From: a virus
DNA length: 61,018 nucleotides
IMG/VR virus record: IMGVR_UViG_3300012209_000002
Coordinates: 1 to 61,018 of that record
Direction: 5' to 3' (one strand)
Below the pieces are notes generated by a model. The model was not told the origin of the DNA. It worked only from the letters and a program-made list of their open reading frames with translations, and did no database searches. This document shows, one piece after another, positions 16,769 to 25,910 of this stretch. The first letter of the stretch is position 1; each line of letters starts with the position of its first letter. A program made the translations under genes and the position numbers.

Positions 16769-17401
16769 ATGCCCAAAACAAAAGGTATCACAATACCACT
16801 GACCATTCTGGCTCCGGTTTCTAACGATGCCCAAGGCATCATCTCTTATGAACATCCGTACACTATTTCGGTAACGATTACCGGAGTTGCACCATTTCTG
16901 TTTCATCGCTGGAACATTGAAGTGGTGGAAGAAAAGAACAAAGCTGCCAGAGGAAGCCGAGCCCGCAAGGAAAACGATCTGGAAAGTTTCGTTCATCGCG
17001 ACGTAAAAGGGAATTTGGCAATACCTACCGAGTATTTGCGTCAAGCAATTATCGGCGCTGCCCGATACAAATCAGATCCACGAAGCCCCAAGAAAACCAT
17101 GATGGATCTAGTCAAGGCCGGAATCGTGGCCGCCGAAGAGTTTTGTAACTTTGGCGTTAAGGATTGGGACTACGTGGACCGGCGAAGAGTTTTGATCCAA
17201 AGAAACGCGATTACCAGGAGCAGGCCGGCAATGCACATCGGTTGGACGGTGACTGCTCTTTTCACCGTGATTACCGCTGAATACATTAGCCCAACCATGT
17301 TCAACGAGTTGATTCAGACAGCCGGAAAACTGATCGGCATCGGAAATTTCAGGCCAAGTTTCGGAAGATTTCAGGTTACGGTTTTCAAACTGTTAACCTA
17401 A
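16769..17401 (+). CDS. Phage GxGxFRP-family protein (possible RAMP-like fold)
   Basis: 210 aa, ATG preceded by GGGAGG. The sequence has ITGVAPFLFHRW near the N-terminus, AIPTEYLRQAIIGAARY in the middle and ends with LIGIGNFRPSFGRFQV. I recall a widespread phage family with this GxG-(D/N)-FRP...GRF ending; the pattern suggests ferredoxin-like/RAMP folds, but that is inference. It is the only plus-strand gene between 2.6 and 30.0 kb, has its own promoter and terminator, and is followed by a TGGC-rich low-complexity stretch. Looks like a moron. Confidence 0.65.
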   Translation: MPKTKGITIPLTILAPVSNDAQGIISYEHPYTISVTITGVAPFLFHRWNIEVVEEKNKAARGSRARKENDLESFVHRDVKGNLAIPTEYLRQAIIGAARYKSDPRSPKKTMMDLVKAGIVAAEEFCNFGVKDWDYVDRRRVLIQRNAITRSRPAMHIGWTVTALFTVITAEYISPTMFNELIQTAGKLIGIGNFRPSFGRFQVTVFKLLT

Positions 17402-17404
17402 CAA

Positions 17405-17545
17405 ATGTGGCTCGCTATGGCTGCACAAGCTAAGGCTTGTCCATACTCGTCGCGACACTGCGGGGCAATGGCAGTGGCATGGTTTGGCCGCACACGGCAC
17501 GCTTCGGCAAAGGCAGTGACATGGTGTAGCGTGGCACGTCATGGA
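17405..17545 (+). repeat. Low-complexity TGGC/GCAC-rich stretch
   Basis: Short imperfect repeats (TGGC, CATGG, GCACG) follow the stop of the island gene. A small open frame here does not look coding. Similar runs accompany this gene family in other phages as far as I recall. Confidence 0.4.
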
Positions 17546-17583
17546 AACCCGGAAGCGTTCGATTGTCGGACGCTTTCCGGGTT
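17546..17583 (+). terminator. Hairpin terminator of the 16.8-kb island
   Basis: AACCCGGAAGCGT pairs with ACGCTTTCCGGGTT (one bulged base) around a 10-base loop. It ends just before the stop of the opposing minus-strand gene, so it probably ends transcription from both sides. The T-run is weak. Confidence 0.6.
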
Positions 17584-17586
17584 CAA

Positions 17587-18900
17587 TTACATTCTGACCG
17601 CTTCTGCTGATTGAAGCCGAGCAGGTTTTTCCAAGGATGGCCGGAAGAAAGCTAAATTGCGAAGTCTTGAGTTTTGTTCAGCGGCGGCGGTCATGAAATT
17701 TGCGCGAAGTCTTGCCGTTGCCGCAAATTCAGATCCGCCCATTCTGAATGATGCAATGTGTTGGGCATAATCCAGTAGTGGATCTATTGCGTCTTTTGTA
17801 ATTTGTAGATAGTCCGAGTCATTTGCTGGCATTATTGCATTTCTTGTTACGTCCATGGTCACCGTGTACGTGCCATCAGCCACCGGCCCCATCGCTACCA
17901 GGTTGCGCCCCGCCATGCCCGCGAAGGACGGCGTGCCCGTAGTCGCTTCCCACGAGGTGCTGAAGGCGTCCAGTTCGAACACGGAACCGCTCCAGACCGG
18001 CGCACTTGCCACTTGAGTCATGAGCACGGTGGGGTTCATGCGAGCCGCCTGCACCGCCTCTGCATACCGGGATTCGGCGTACTGCGCGCGCGGAATGTCC
18101 TTCCCCGGCCCGTCGAGCGCCAACAGGTCGGCGAGCGCGCCCCAGGTCACCGCCCACGCAAAATCGTCGGGGATGCCCAAGATCGCAGAAGTATTATAAA
18201 CTGTGGCCGGGGAACCCCCAACTGTAACCACGGGCGCCACCGCAATCAGTTCCACAGTGCCCGTGGCTAACGGGGGCGGATACATCTCGATGGCGACCGG
18301 GGCCAGATCGAACTGCGCATAGACTACGGGCGTGGTAACCGGAGCAGCGTTGAAGCGAAAACTCTGCGCACCGTACTCGTCGTCACGCCACAAAACCGAT
18401 GCTCCACCGGTTAACCACGCCACGCGCCGGATATCCGTAATCGAGTCCGCCAGCGCGGTGCGGCCCGCCCCTACGCCGGCCTGGGTGATGCGCGTTAAGC
18501 AGACGCCCGAATCGCCCTGAAATCGATTTAAACGCGCCTGGATAGCCCCGGCGATGGCAGCAAAGGTGAACTGCCCGGTGCCGGTCCAGATGGCGGACAG
18601 GGCGGGTTCGAGTAAATGGGCGAGGACGGCGTCCACCGCGTCGCGGTCGGTAACCGTGTACGCAAGCAAAGAGGAAAGGACTGTAGGTAAGTCGTAAAAT
18701 GCCTGGTTGGCGACAGTATTAAACGTGCCACGGTCTTTATAGGACGCTGTGAGCGCCTGCCACGTCCGAAGACTTTCCTGAATCCAGCGATTGGCATTGG
18801 CCGGGGAACCGCCATCGCCAAAATAAACCGCGTTGGGATCTTCCAAACGCTCTAGAAGTTGAGCACGTGCAGAGGCGAGCGTGGTGGTCGAGTACGGCAT
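17587..18900 (-). CDS. Head-tail / tail structural protein
   Basis: 437 aa. The N-terminus (LASARAQLLERLEDPNAVYF, then WIQESLRTWQAL) resembles phage proteins that shape the neck or tail tube of podoviruses. The rest is beta-rich with no enzyme motif. It lies upstream of the 1193-aa tail protein, separated by the plus-strand island. Confidence 0.6.
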   Translation of the reverse strand: MPYSTTTLASARAQLLERLEDPNAVYFGDGGSPANANRWIQESLRTWQALTASYKDRGTFNTVANQAFYDLPTVLSSLLAYTVTDRDAVDAVLAHLLEPALSAIWTGTGQFTFAAIAGAIQARLNRFQGDSGVCLTRITQAGVGAGRTALADSITDIRRVAWLTGGASVLWRDDEYGAQSFRFNAAPVTTPVVYAQFDLAPVAIEMYPPPLATGTVELIAVAPVVTVGGSPATVYNTSAILGIPDDFAWAVTWGALADLLALDGPGKDIPRAQYAESRYAEAVQAARMNPTVLMTQVASAPVWSGSVFELDAFSTSWEATTGTPSFAGMAGRNLVAMGPVADGTYTVTMDVTRNAIMPANDSDYLQITKDAIDPLLDYAQHIASFRMGGSEFAATARLRANFMTAAAEQNSRLRNLAFFRPSLEKPARLQSAEAVRM

Positions 18901-18920
18901 TCCCGCCCCCGCGAGTCAAA

Positions 18921-19124
18921 CTAGCGTCCGTACTTTACGATGTTGCCACCCGACATCGGGGATCTTATCGGGGCCGACTGCTTGGAGATGCCCGAAGTCG
19001 TGGTGTTTGCCGCTATTGAAGGGTGCAAATTGGGCTTCGCGGGCAGGCACCCAGCCATCGGACTCCTGAGCGGACCGTTCATAGTGGCAACACGCCGTCC
19101 CTTGCTGCTGTTTCCGTTGTACAT
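18921..19124 (-). CDS. Small Ser/Pro-rich hypothetical protein
   Basis: 67 aa with a very strong ribosome binding site (GAGGAGG, 4 bases before ATG), which supports translation. Composition is disordered-like (Ser, Pro, Gly, Asn). No domain. Confidence 0.55.
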   Translation of the reverse strand: MYNGNSSKGRRVATMNGPLRSPMAGCLPAKPNLHPSIAANTTTSGISKQSAPIRSPMSGGNIVKYGR

Positions 19125-19138
19125 GTTTCCTCCTCGAA

Positions 19139-19384
19139 CTACTTTACCGCGTGCGAGAGCGCCCCCGCCGCACTTAGGCTCCCCACGACCGCGTCCACCG
19201 CCGCCGAGACCGCCTTCACATGCGCTTCCGGGATTGCCTGTCCGGCGTGTCCTGCGGCTTCGAGCGCGCTCATCAGCACGGTTTTCTTGACAGACCCCGG
19301 CTGGCCCGGCAGCGCGGCTTCAATAGCCTGAACCGCTTGGAGGATGTACGGGAGAATTTGCAAGATAAGAACGACGATGTTCAT
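19139..19384 (-). CDS. Small hydrophobic/Ala-rich protein
   Basis: 81 aa. The ATG at 19384 overlaps the previous stop as ATGA. The N-terminus NIVVLILQILPYILQAVQAI is hydrophobic, followed by GQPGSVKKTVLM and an Ala-rich helix. Small proteins of this form are common in phage tail modules; their role is unknown. Confidence 0.6.
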   Translation of the reverse strand: MNIVVLILQILPYILQAVQAIEAALPGQPGSVKKTVLMSALEAAGHAGQAIPEAHVKAVSAAVDAVVGSLSAAGALSHAVK

Positions 19385-19746
19385 GCCCACAACTCCAAAT
19401 GCAAAGTCGCAGCGGCGCTGGCAAAAATTTGGATAGGACCGATCGGAGCCGAGATGCCACCGCCCGAAGAATTGCGGTAACTCGATCCGCCGGGGACCAG
19501 TTCAAAGCCGTAATTCGTATCGGAAAGTGCCCCGGCAATCTTGGTCGGACAACCGATCTTCACGGACACCGTGTTGGCGCTGTCGGCTTGCAAGTTGAAA
19601 TACAAACCCGCCCCCGGCGTATTGGGTTCTAATTGGGCTATGGCAAGCGCCAGGAGGTTCTGCGGCACACCGATCTGTCCACCGGACACGGTAATCGTAC
19701 CTGCGATGTACTCCGGGGCTTGAAGCGGATTGTATGCGGAACCCAT
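19381..19746 (-). CDS. Small beta-rich virion protein
   Basis: 121 aa, hydrophobic/Gly/Ser-rich with alternating strands (YFNLQADSANTVSVKIG). Probably a minor decoration or fibre-associated protein. Coupled to the following gene by a 4-base overlap. Confidence 0.6.
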   Translation of the reverse strand: MGSAYNPLQAPEYIAGTITVSGGQIGVPQNLLALAIAQLEPNTPGAGLYFNLQADSANTVSVKIGCPTKIAGALSDTNYGFELVPGGSSYRNSSGGGISAPIGPIQIFASAAATLHLELWA

Positions 19747-19764
19747 ACGAATCCTCAGTTTAGC

Positions 19765-19947
19765 CTAGTTTGGGGGAAGTCGGCGCTGTTCCTCGGCGTC
19801 TTTTTTGCGCTGCTTCCGCGCCTGCGCGATGTCCACCGCCATGGCAACCGCGCCCGCTATCAGCAAAAACAACACGACCACACCCACCGCGCTCCAGAGC
19901 AGGATCGTGAAATTCCAGAACCAGTCTTGGGGAGAGGGAGGAGTCAT
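19765..19947 (-). CDS. Small single-pass membrane protein
   Basis: 60 aa with one strong membrane span (SAVGVVVLFLLIAGAVAMAV) and a charged cytoplasmic tail (QARKQRKKDAEEQRR). It follows a secreted-protein gene with a 4-base overlap. It could be a spanin- or holin-like lysis accessory, but this is not shown. Confidence 0.6.
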   Translation of the reverse strand: MTPPSPQDWFWNFTILLWSAVGVVVLFLLIAGAVAMAVDIAQARKQRKKDAEEQRRLPPN

Positions 19948-20285
19948 TTGGATGGCGGCGCAGGAGTTACGGACTTAACCGCGGCAGGTTCCGCTTTAGG
20001 CGCACAGCTCGCCTTCCCCTTTTCGTCCACGGCAAGGTCGTATTTGTCGCCGCAGACCGCGATCAGCTTGTTGCGCACGGCCTCGAAAGCGCGGAGAGCG
20101 CGTTCGGCGGCAAGCGCGGCCGCGGCCTGGTCGCCAAACGCTTTCAGAAACTCGATTTGCTGGTCGGTGGAGATCGTGGGCGTCACGGCGCCGAGAATCG
20201 CGGCGGGCTTACCCGGTGCGTTCGCATTGGCATTGGGGCTTTGCGCCAATAGGGGAAGTGTAAGGAATAAAAGTAGAGTTCTCAT
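19944..20285 (-). CDS. Small secreted or periplasmic protein
   Basis: 113 aa from the ATG at 20285, which overlaps the tail-spike stop as ATGA. The signal peptide RTLLLFLTLPLLAQ is followed by an Ala/Glu helix and a cysteine pair (VCGDKYDL...SCAP). Next to the single-pass membrane gene it could be the outer partner of a spanin-like pair, but no lipobox was seen. Confidence 0.6.
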   Translation of the reverse strand: MRTLLLFLTLPLLAQSPNANANAPGKPAAILGAVTPTISTDQQIEFLKAFGDQAAAALAAERALRAFEAVRNKLIAVCGDKYDLAVDEKGKASCAPKAEPAAVKSVTPAPPSK

Positions 20286-21775
20286 GGTGTTGAATGGGCA
20301 TCGTAACCCAAAGCCTTCCACTGCGCGTAGGTTTTTGTGACGCCATTCACGGTAAATGCCGCCGCACCTGTCCCGAAGTCGTTGTTGTCCGAGACCGCCG
20401 TAAAAGCGCTTCCAAAGTGGTAATACTTGCTCGTAACCCCAGACAGATTCAGCCCGCTCGCGTTCAGAGTAACGCCCGATCGCGTTTGCACCACGCCGGA
20501 TTCTCCAGCCAAAGTTATGCCAATCAGATTCAGAGTCGCATTGTTCACTGCCCCATTGAAAATCGCATTGGAGCCGCTACCGGAAACTGTCACGGAACCA
20601 TTGTTCACCGTGAGAATCAGCGATTGCGGACTGGCTTCGAACGCATCGGCCTGAATGTCGATTCCGCGGCTGGCCCCCGAAGAAAGCGCGATAGACGAAT
20701 CGCCGATCGTCACCGCAGAGCCGCCCAACTCGGAAGACATCTGAATTCCCGGCGTAGTAGCCGTTACTGTCACATTCTGAAGATACGCATTGGCCACTTG
20801 CGAAAACACGATTCCCGCCGGTCCCATGAACTGCGAATCGACGATGGATAGATTTCCCAAGTTGCCGGTGCCGTGCGCCAGCATCGCATCTCCGGCAGTG
20901 GGCATGACCGTGAAATGCGAGTACACGTTGCTCAAAGAGATCGAGTCGCCCGCTCCCCAAGTGTCGTTTAGGACCAACGGGCTAGGCCCTCCCACGGTGC
21001 CCCAGTAACCGTCCAATAACTCAACATGAGTGAGAGCGGCGTTTTTCTTGACATAGCAGGAGTGCTTGCTGCCCTGCGTGACCAAACTATGCGCCAGAGT
21101 GCAATACGAGCCAAGGACCGTGCTGCCATCGGTATGCAGATTGCGCCTGGTCCATGCACCCGAGATCGTCACGCCCGTGACACTCCGGGTTGTAATGCCA
21201 AATGGCCGCGTGGAGACTTCGATCCAGCCATCGGCTTTTGCGGTCGGGTCTGCATCGCCCGTCAGATGCACGTAGAGCGTGATGGTTCCCAAATCGGCAC
21301 TGGGATAATAACTGCCTGCCGTAGACTGACAAGCAACCAGCGAGGCCGCCCGCACCGCCACTGTGCCGTTTTCGTAAGAGGTCACGAATCCGCCGCCGCT
21401 CGATACCGATGGATCGAGAACAACGGCGGCCTGATATACATTCGCCTGCCCGTCTGTTGCCGTCCAGGATGTCGCGGCTACTGCGTCCGAGGCATCGAGC
21501 AGATATTTCAGCCCCGAACCCATCGGGTCCCAGGCATCGATGGTCATGTTGTTGCGCGGTACCGTTACCGCTTCGCGCCACTGCCGCTGCGTGGCCGGAT
21601 GCGCAGCGGACGACACCGCAAAACGCCAACGGCTCTTGTTCGCCCCGGTATCTACCGAAACCAGATGCGCCACGGTCTGAAAAGGCTGATTGTAAGCACC
21701 GGTGTTGCTATTGGAGCCATCCAGCACGTCCACATAATAAGCGTCCACCGTGGGAATAACTGCACCGAAATGCAT
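20282..21775 (-). CDS. Right-handed beta-helix tail spike-like protein
   Basis: 497 aa. The opening DAYYVDVLDGSNSNTGAYNQ and PFQTVAHL is typical of phage beta-helix spikes, followed by repeated short strands and turns (NVTVTATTPGIQM, DSSIALSSGASRGI). It ends TYAQWKALGYDAHSTP, an ending I associate with this spike type. Probably a receptor-binding or polysaccharide-degrading spike; no catalytic pair identified. Confidence 0.7.
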   Translation of the reverse strand: MHFGAVIPTVDAYYVDVLDGSNSNTGAYNQPFQTVAHLVSVDTGANKSRWRFAVSSAAHPATQRQWREAVTVPRNNMTIDAWDPMGSGLKYLLDASDAVAATSWTATDGQANVYQAAVVLDPSVSSGGGFVTSYENGTVAVRAASLVACQSTAGSYYPSADLGTITLYVHLTGDADPTAKADGWIEVSTRPFGITTRSVTGVTISGAWTRRNLHTDGSTVLGSYCTLAHSLVTQGSKHSCYVKKNAALTHVELLDGYWGTVGGPSPLVLNDTWGAGDSISLSNVYSHFTVMPTAGDAMLAHGTGNLGNLSIVDSQFMGPAGIVFSQVANAYLQNVTVTATTPGIQMSSELGGSAVTIGDSSIALSSGASRGIDIQADAFEASPQSLILTVNNGSVTVSGSGSNAIFNGAVNNATLNLIGITLAGESGVVQTRSGVTLNASGLNLSGVTSKYYHFGSAFTAVSDNNDFGTGAAAFTVNGVTKTYAQWKALGYDAHSTP

Positions 21776-23641
21776 TTACGTGCCTACGCACGCGGCTGCG
21801 CTCGATACCAGTTTCCCCGCAGTGTCGATACAAACGTACCGCTGGCCAGTGCTGGCCTTCTGTCCCGTAATCGTTACATCGTAGCTGGCATCGATGTAGG
21901 TCTGTGCCGTGCCGGAATTGTTGTCCACGTGAAATAACTGGGTGGTGCTCTGCGCCTGTCCCGCCACTATGCCGACGGATGCGGTGGTTGCCGAGGTATG
22001 GATGCCCGTAAACGTGCCGCTGCCGTCCTGTCCCACTACAAGCTTAGATGCGCCCGTGCTGGAAGTGCTGTCAATGACGCAGGCCGTACCCGTGCAGGAC
22101 GCGCCGCCGCTGGTGGTTTTGCCGATAAACACGCCCCCGCCTACAATAGCCACCCCGTTGCTGCCATTGTCCCAGTCCATGCGGCCCGATAAGCTACCGA
22201 ACAACCCGGACGCCCCCGTGTCTGGAGCTACCTTGAAATCTACGATCCGGTTGCCGGAACTGAAGGTATTGCGGACTCGAATCTGCACCGCGGAATTGGC
22301 GGCGTTTTCCACCTGCAACGGAGACACGGGGCTTACTGTCCCAATCCCTAGCCTGTGATTGGTAGAGTCCCAGAAGAATTGCCCGCCGGAGGTCTGATCC
22401 TGCTGCAAGGTGCCGGAAACCGAGACGTACGGAATCGCGCCTACCGTGGTAATGTTGCTGCCGCCCGTTACCAACGTGCCTGAGACCGGGAGAGTTACAG
22501 ACGTGGTAGCCGTTTGTGTCAGCGTCAGTGCGAAGTTACCCGCCGTGGTGAAGCTGTTCGCCAGCGTCACTGTCTTGCCGCCGATGGCCCCTACCGTAGT
22601 TGCCAGCGATCCGGCAGAATTGGTCATGTCTCCGGTATGCGCCGGCTCCGCCCCCGCCGTTAGTACCGCTGACAACGACGCCGCGCTCCCCGTGGTGTTC
22701 TGGTTGAGCGTGGGGAAATCGGCCGCCACCGCAATGCTCGGAACCCCCGTGGTCGTCGTGTTTTTAAGAATGCCCGTAGCCAATCCCGAGAGCGCCGTAC
22801 CATTCAATGAAGTGGCGTCGATCGTTCCTGTACCGGAAACGGTCAAGGAACCGCTAGAACCGATTACCAGCGCCGTTGCGTTGGTGCCCGCAGTCACTGT
22901 CGAGAACGCGCTGGAGATCGCCGCGCAAGTCCCGTCGCCCATCAGCACATGGGAGGAGTCGCAGGTACCCGACCACTTCCCGATAATGATGGCCGAAGTC
23001 AGCGCTCCGCCCAGCTCGATATCCACAATGACCGAGGAGTTGTTCTTGCGCTGTAGATGATGCGTCGTCGGATCGAGAAACAGGCTTTGCGTCGTGGCCG
23101 AAGGAACGAACGCAGGCGTGCCTTCGTAAGCCGTAATCGTTCCCGCTACCGCGCTGGTGCCGACCGTGAACCGGGGGCTCTTCACGCCATCCGATCCCAT
23201 GGTGGAGCCTTCCGTGGGGGCGCCGCCGGGAGGAGCCACATAGAACACGCTGGGATTGGCAAGGTTCGCATTAACGCTCGCATCCAACACCAACGGCCCC
23301 AACGCCGCATTGGGGAGGGCAAATGCCGGATTGGGGTAGGTTCCAGCCAGCGCACCGCCCGCCGTGCCTGAGGCTGCCCCGCCCGCCGCCGCCGTCCACA
23401 CGCTCGCCCGGCACGTCGTAATCACGCCCGTAGTGCGATTCACCGTGATATAGGCCGCGCTGCACGCTCCCGTGGGATCGGTCGCGACATAGCGCACCTC
23501 GGGGTTGCGCACCTGCGCTGCCAGATCCGTGCCCCAGATCGCCGCGAGAACTACGCCGATGGAAAGAAGCTGCATCGAAACACCCGTCCGTTTCAGGGGG
23601 AGCTGGGAAAACCGGGAAAGCCTGTAGAGATTGGCGTACAT
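21776..23641 (-). CDS. Tail fibre-like protein with signal-type N-terminus
   Basis: About 621 aa. Ser/Thr/Gly-rich with repeated 'GTYPNPAF', 'LNGTALSGLATGIL' and 'RLGIGTVSP' elements typical of phage fibres and of secreted surface proteins. Start choice is unclear: 23641 gives an extended N-terminus, while 23575 starts directly at a signal peptide (LLSIGVVLAAIWGTDLAAQ). Its C-terminal end (YDVTITGQKASTGQRYVCID) resembles proteins of Acidobacteriota. Probably a fibre shaped by exchange with host genes. Confidence 0.6.
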   Translation of the reverse strand: MYANLYRLSRFSQLPLKRTGVSMQLLSIGVVLAAIWGTDLAAQVRNPEVRYVATDPTGACSAAYITVNRTTGVITTCRASVWTAAAGGAASGTAGGALAGTYPNPAFALPNAALGPLVLDASVNANLANPSVFYVAPPGGAPTEGSTMGSDGVKSPRFTVGTSAVAGTITAYEGTPAFVPSATTQSLFLDPTTHHLQRKNNSSVIVDIELGGALTSAIIIGKWSGTCDSSHVLMGDGTCAAISSAFSTVTAGTNATALVIGSSGSLTVSGTGTIDATSLNGTALSGLATGILKNTTTTGVPSIAVAADFPTLNQNTTGSAASLSAVLTAGAEPAHTGDMTNSAGSLATTVGAIGGKTVTLANSFTTAGNFALTLTQTATTSVTLPVSGTLVTGGSNITTVGAIPYVSVSGTLQQDQTSGGQFFWDSTNHRLGIGTVSPVSPLQVENAANSAVQIRVRNTFSSGNRIVDFKVAPDTGASGLFGSLSGRMDWDNGSNGVAIVGGGVFIGKTTSGGASCTGTACVIDSTSSTGASKLVVGQDGSGTFTGIHTSATTASVGIVAGQAQSTTQLFHVDNNSGTAQTYIDASYDVTITGQKASTGQRYVCIDTAGKLVSSAAACVGT

Positions 23642-23652
23642 GGTAACACCGC

Positions 23653-24411
23653 TCACGAGGGGAGTGGAATCGCTGAACAAAACCGTTTGAGCTTAGCTCC
23701 CCTTGTTTCTTTCCCGCCAGGGTCCATCCAAGGAATACCGTGATAATTCAAGCGGTGTTTTAAGTTCGCCAGCGGGATATCGAAGATCTCCGCGACCTTA
23801 CGGCAGTTGTTCTGAAAGGTTTCCATCGCCGCCACAATGTCTTCCAATGAAGTATGCGCCCGTAGAATGTTGGATTCCGCAGTAGAATTCACTTTGTACC
23901 CGAACCGTTTCGCCTTGATCCACACCGAAGAATAGTCCATACCATGTATTCGGGCGATGTCCGCAATACTTTTGCCGGAAGCCATCAGGTTAAAAAACAC
24001 GTCCCGACGAAGCTTGATCTGGCTGGTGTTGTTTAATCCGTTGAGAGGCTGAAATAGGATGGCGTACCTGCGATAGTCCTCGGCACGTTGCTTTTTGATG
24101 CGCAGATAGGGAAGCATCCCCTCAATGAACAAGCGAATTGACCGTTGTTGGGTAATCCAGAGGTTCCACATCGGTTTGCGCCTGCCGGGATGCTCACGCT
24201 GCTCTTTTCGGTTGTGGTGAGCACAGATGTAAGCAAAGATTCCTTGTGCCGTTAGAAAATCAGCAATCTCTTGAAGAGTTCTCTTCCCAAGATCTTCCGC
24301 CTGCGAGATAGTGGCTCGAAACCTTCCGTTTCCCTCGCCTCCAGCTCCAAGAGCGTGAAGACAACCCTCTCCATCGAAGAAACCAGCGATATACGCCCAT
24401 GTTATTTTCAT
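23653..24411 (-). CDS. LAGLIDADG-type homing endonuclease
   Basis: About 252 aa. YIAGFFDGEGCL at the N-terminus is a LAGLIDADG helix with its acidic residue. A second part has FFNLMASGKSIADIARIHGM, a helix-turn-helix-like segment suited to DNA binding. An upstream start at 24450 is possible; neither has a good ribosome site. It is inserted between two structural genes, not inside an evident intron, so it is a free-standing homing nuclease. Confidence 0.7.
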   Translation of the reverse strand: MKITWAYIAGFFDGEGCLHALGAGGEGNGRFRATISQAEDLGKRTLQEIADFLTAQGIFAYICAHHNRKEQREHPGRRKPMWNLWITQQRSIRLFIEGMLPYLRIKKQRAEDYRRYAILFQPLNGLNNTSQIKLRRDVFFNLMASGKSIADIARIHGMDYSSVWIKAKRFGYKVNSTAESNILRAHTSLEDIVAAMETFQNNCRKVAEIFDIPLANLKHRLNYHGIPWMDPGGKETRGAKLKRFCSAIPLPS

Positions 24412-24461
24412 GAGCCGTATCGTTTCGCATTTCCATTCGGCGGTCAACATGGCAATGTCTT

Positions 24462-25517
24462 TTAGTATGAAGGAAATAGAGACGAAATATCATGACCTTG
24501 AATAAATGCGCCGCCGAGGGGAAAAATAAAACCAGCGCCTTGCGTCAGCATGCCCCACGGCAGAATTTCGTCGTCCATTTTTATCGAGAGTTGCAAGCTC
24601 TCTTTCGCCTCCGCTTTCATCGCGGCCATGTACGCGATCCAGTTGACTGTGCCAAGCTCCTGGAAAGTGGCGACGTTTGCTGTGGCCCACTGCGCCGCGT
24701 ATACCTTCGCCAAATGAATGACGCAGTCCGAAAGCGAGTAGGGCATAACTGGCAAATCTTGCGCGGGCGAGAGATCGGGCCAACGAGTAAGATAAACAGC
24801 ATTGTACACGCAAGATTTCACCGGATTGGGGTACAGCTCAAATATGGGCACCCCTGCCGCACCGCGACTGTAGTTGGCTTGCAGATACACATCGCCTTGA
24901 CCGCCACGCTGTGGATCGAGCGTATTCAACTGCTCTTGACTGCGGTTGAGATTTTTCCCGGAAAAGGCATAACCGTTAAAACGATTGACGATGGAAATAA
25001 ACTTGATGAGACTCCGGTCGCTCGATCCAGCTACGAACGGCAAATTGGGCGCGTTGTAGTAAACCTTCAGAACCTGGTAGAGAGCGTTGCTGGCAGTAGC
25101 TTCCCCATAGGGCTTATCAATGGTAATTGTCCCAATTCCCGCGCTATAGACCCAGCTAAGAATGGTGTAGTATGGCCCGTTGGAACTGTTGACTCCCGAT
25201 GCCGAAGTAACACGGATTTGACGGCCAATGCCCAAGACACCCGCCAGAGGAGGCGTGGCTGCCGCTACGGCATTGAGAGCGGTTCCGGCTGTGGCATCGG
25301 TTGTGATTGCAGTGGAACCGTTGGTGGTGTTGATATGGCCGGCGGAGATTGCATCGGGCACCCAAATCTGCGCATCCGAAATCAGGTTGAAGGACCAGAG
25401 GCGGTAGTCACGAATACGGCCCCAGGCGCGGTTTAAAATCTGCTGGGCATGCAACGCCGAGAGTTTGGGCACGGTCCCAACCAGCTCCGCCACTCCCGAC
25501 ACGAAATCAGCAGCCAC
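24462..25517 (-). CDS. Head completion / neck structural protein
   Basis: 351 aa. The start (LHAQQILNRAWGRIRDYRLW) resembles phage head-to-tail proteins. The rest is beta-rich with many aromatic residues. It is the third gene after the capsid gene, where head completion or decoration genes are expected. Role by position. Confidence 0.6.
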   Translation of the reverse strand: MAADFVSGVAELVGTVPKLSALHAQQILNRAWGRIRDYRLWSFNLISDAQIWVPDAISAGHINTTNGSTAITTDATAGTALNAVAAATPPLAGVLGIGRQIRVTSASGVNSSNGPYYTILSWVYSAGIGTITIDKPYGEATASNALYQVLKVYYNAPNLPFVAGSSDRSLIKFISIVNRFNGYAFSGKNLNRSQEQLNTLDPQRGGQGDVYLQANYSRGAAGVPIFELYPNPVKSCVYNAVYLTRWPDLSPAQDLPVMPYSLSDCVIHLAKVYAAQWATANVATFQELGTVNWIAYMAAMKAEAKESLQLSIKMDDEILPWGMLTQGAGFIFPLGGAFIQGHDISSLFPSY

Positions 25518-25529
25518 ACATGTACCATC

Positions 25530-25901
25530 CTACCGGCCAATCGCCAAGATCCGCACTGTCCGAGAAGATAGATCCGTGGCCGCCGTGACTTCCGCTCCAG
25601 TCGCCGCCACGATCCATTGCAGGATAATCCCTGTGAGCGATCCGGCGCCCGCATTGAACGGAGACAAGATCGGCACCGCGCGATACTGTCCGTTATCGGA
25701 AACCATCGACGTAGTTGCAAAGATCACCGACACGGGCAAGCCCATGGTCGAGCACGAGATGGCTTGGCCACCTGTAGGCGGACTTCCTGTGGTAATAACC
25801 GTGTACGAAGCGGGCCCGGCCACGTCAAACACTGACCACGGACAGTTCCCAGGCACACATGGGAATTGCTCTTGGGTGAGAACCTGTGTCACTCCAGCCA
25901 T
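25530..25901 (-). CDS. Small virion-associated protein
   Basis: 123 aa, beta-rich, three cysteines, no known motif. Between capsid-region genes and separated from them by short gaps. Probably structural. Confidence 0.55.
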   Translation of the reverse strand: MAGVTQVLTQEQFPCVPGNCPWSVFDVAGPASYTVITTGSPPTGGQAISCSTMGLPVSVIFATTSMVSDNGQYRAVPILSPFNAGAGSLTGIILQWIVAATGAEVTAATDLSSRTVRILAIGR

Positions 25902-25910
25902 GTCGCTCCT

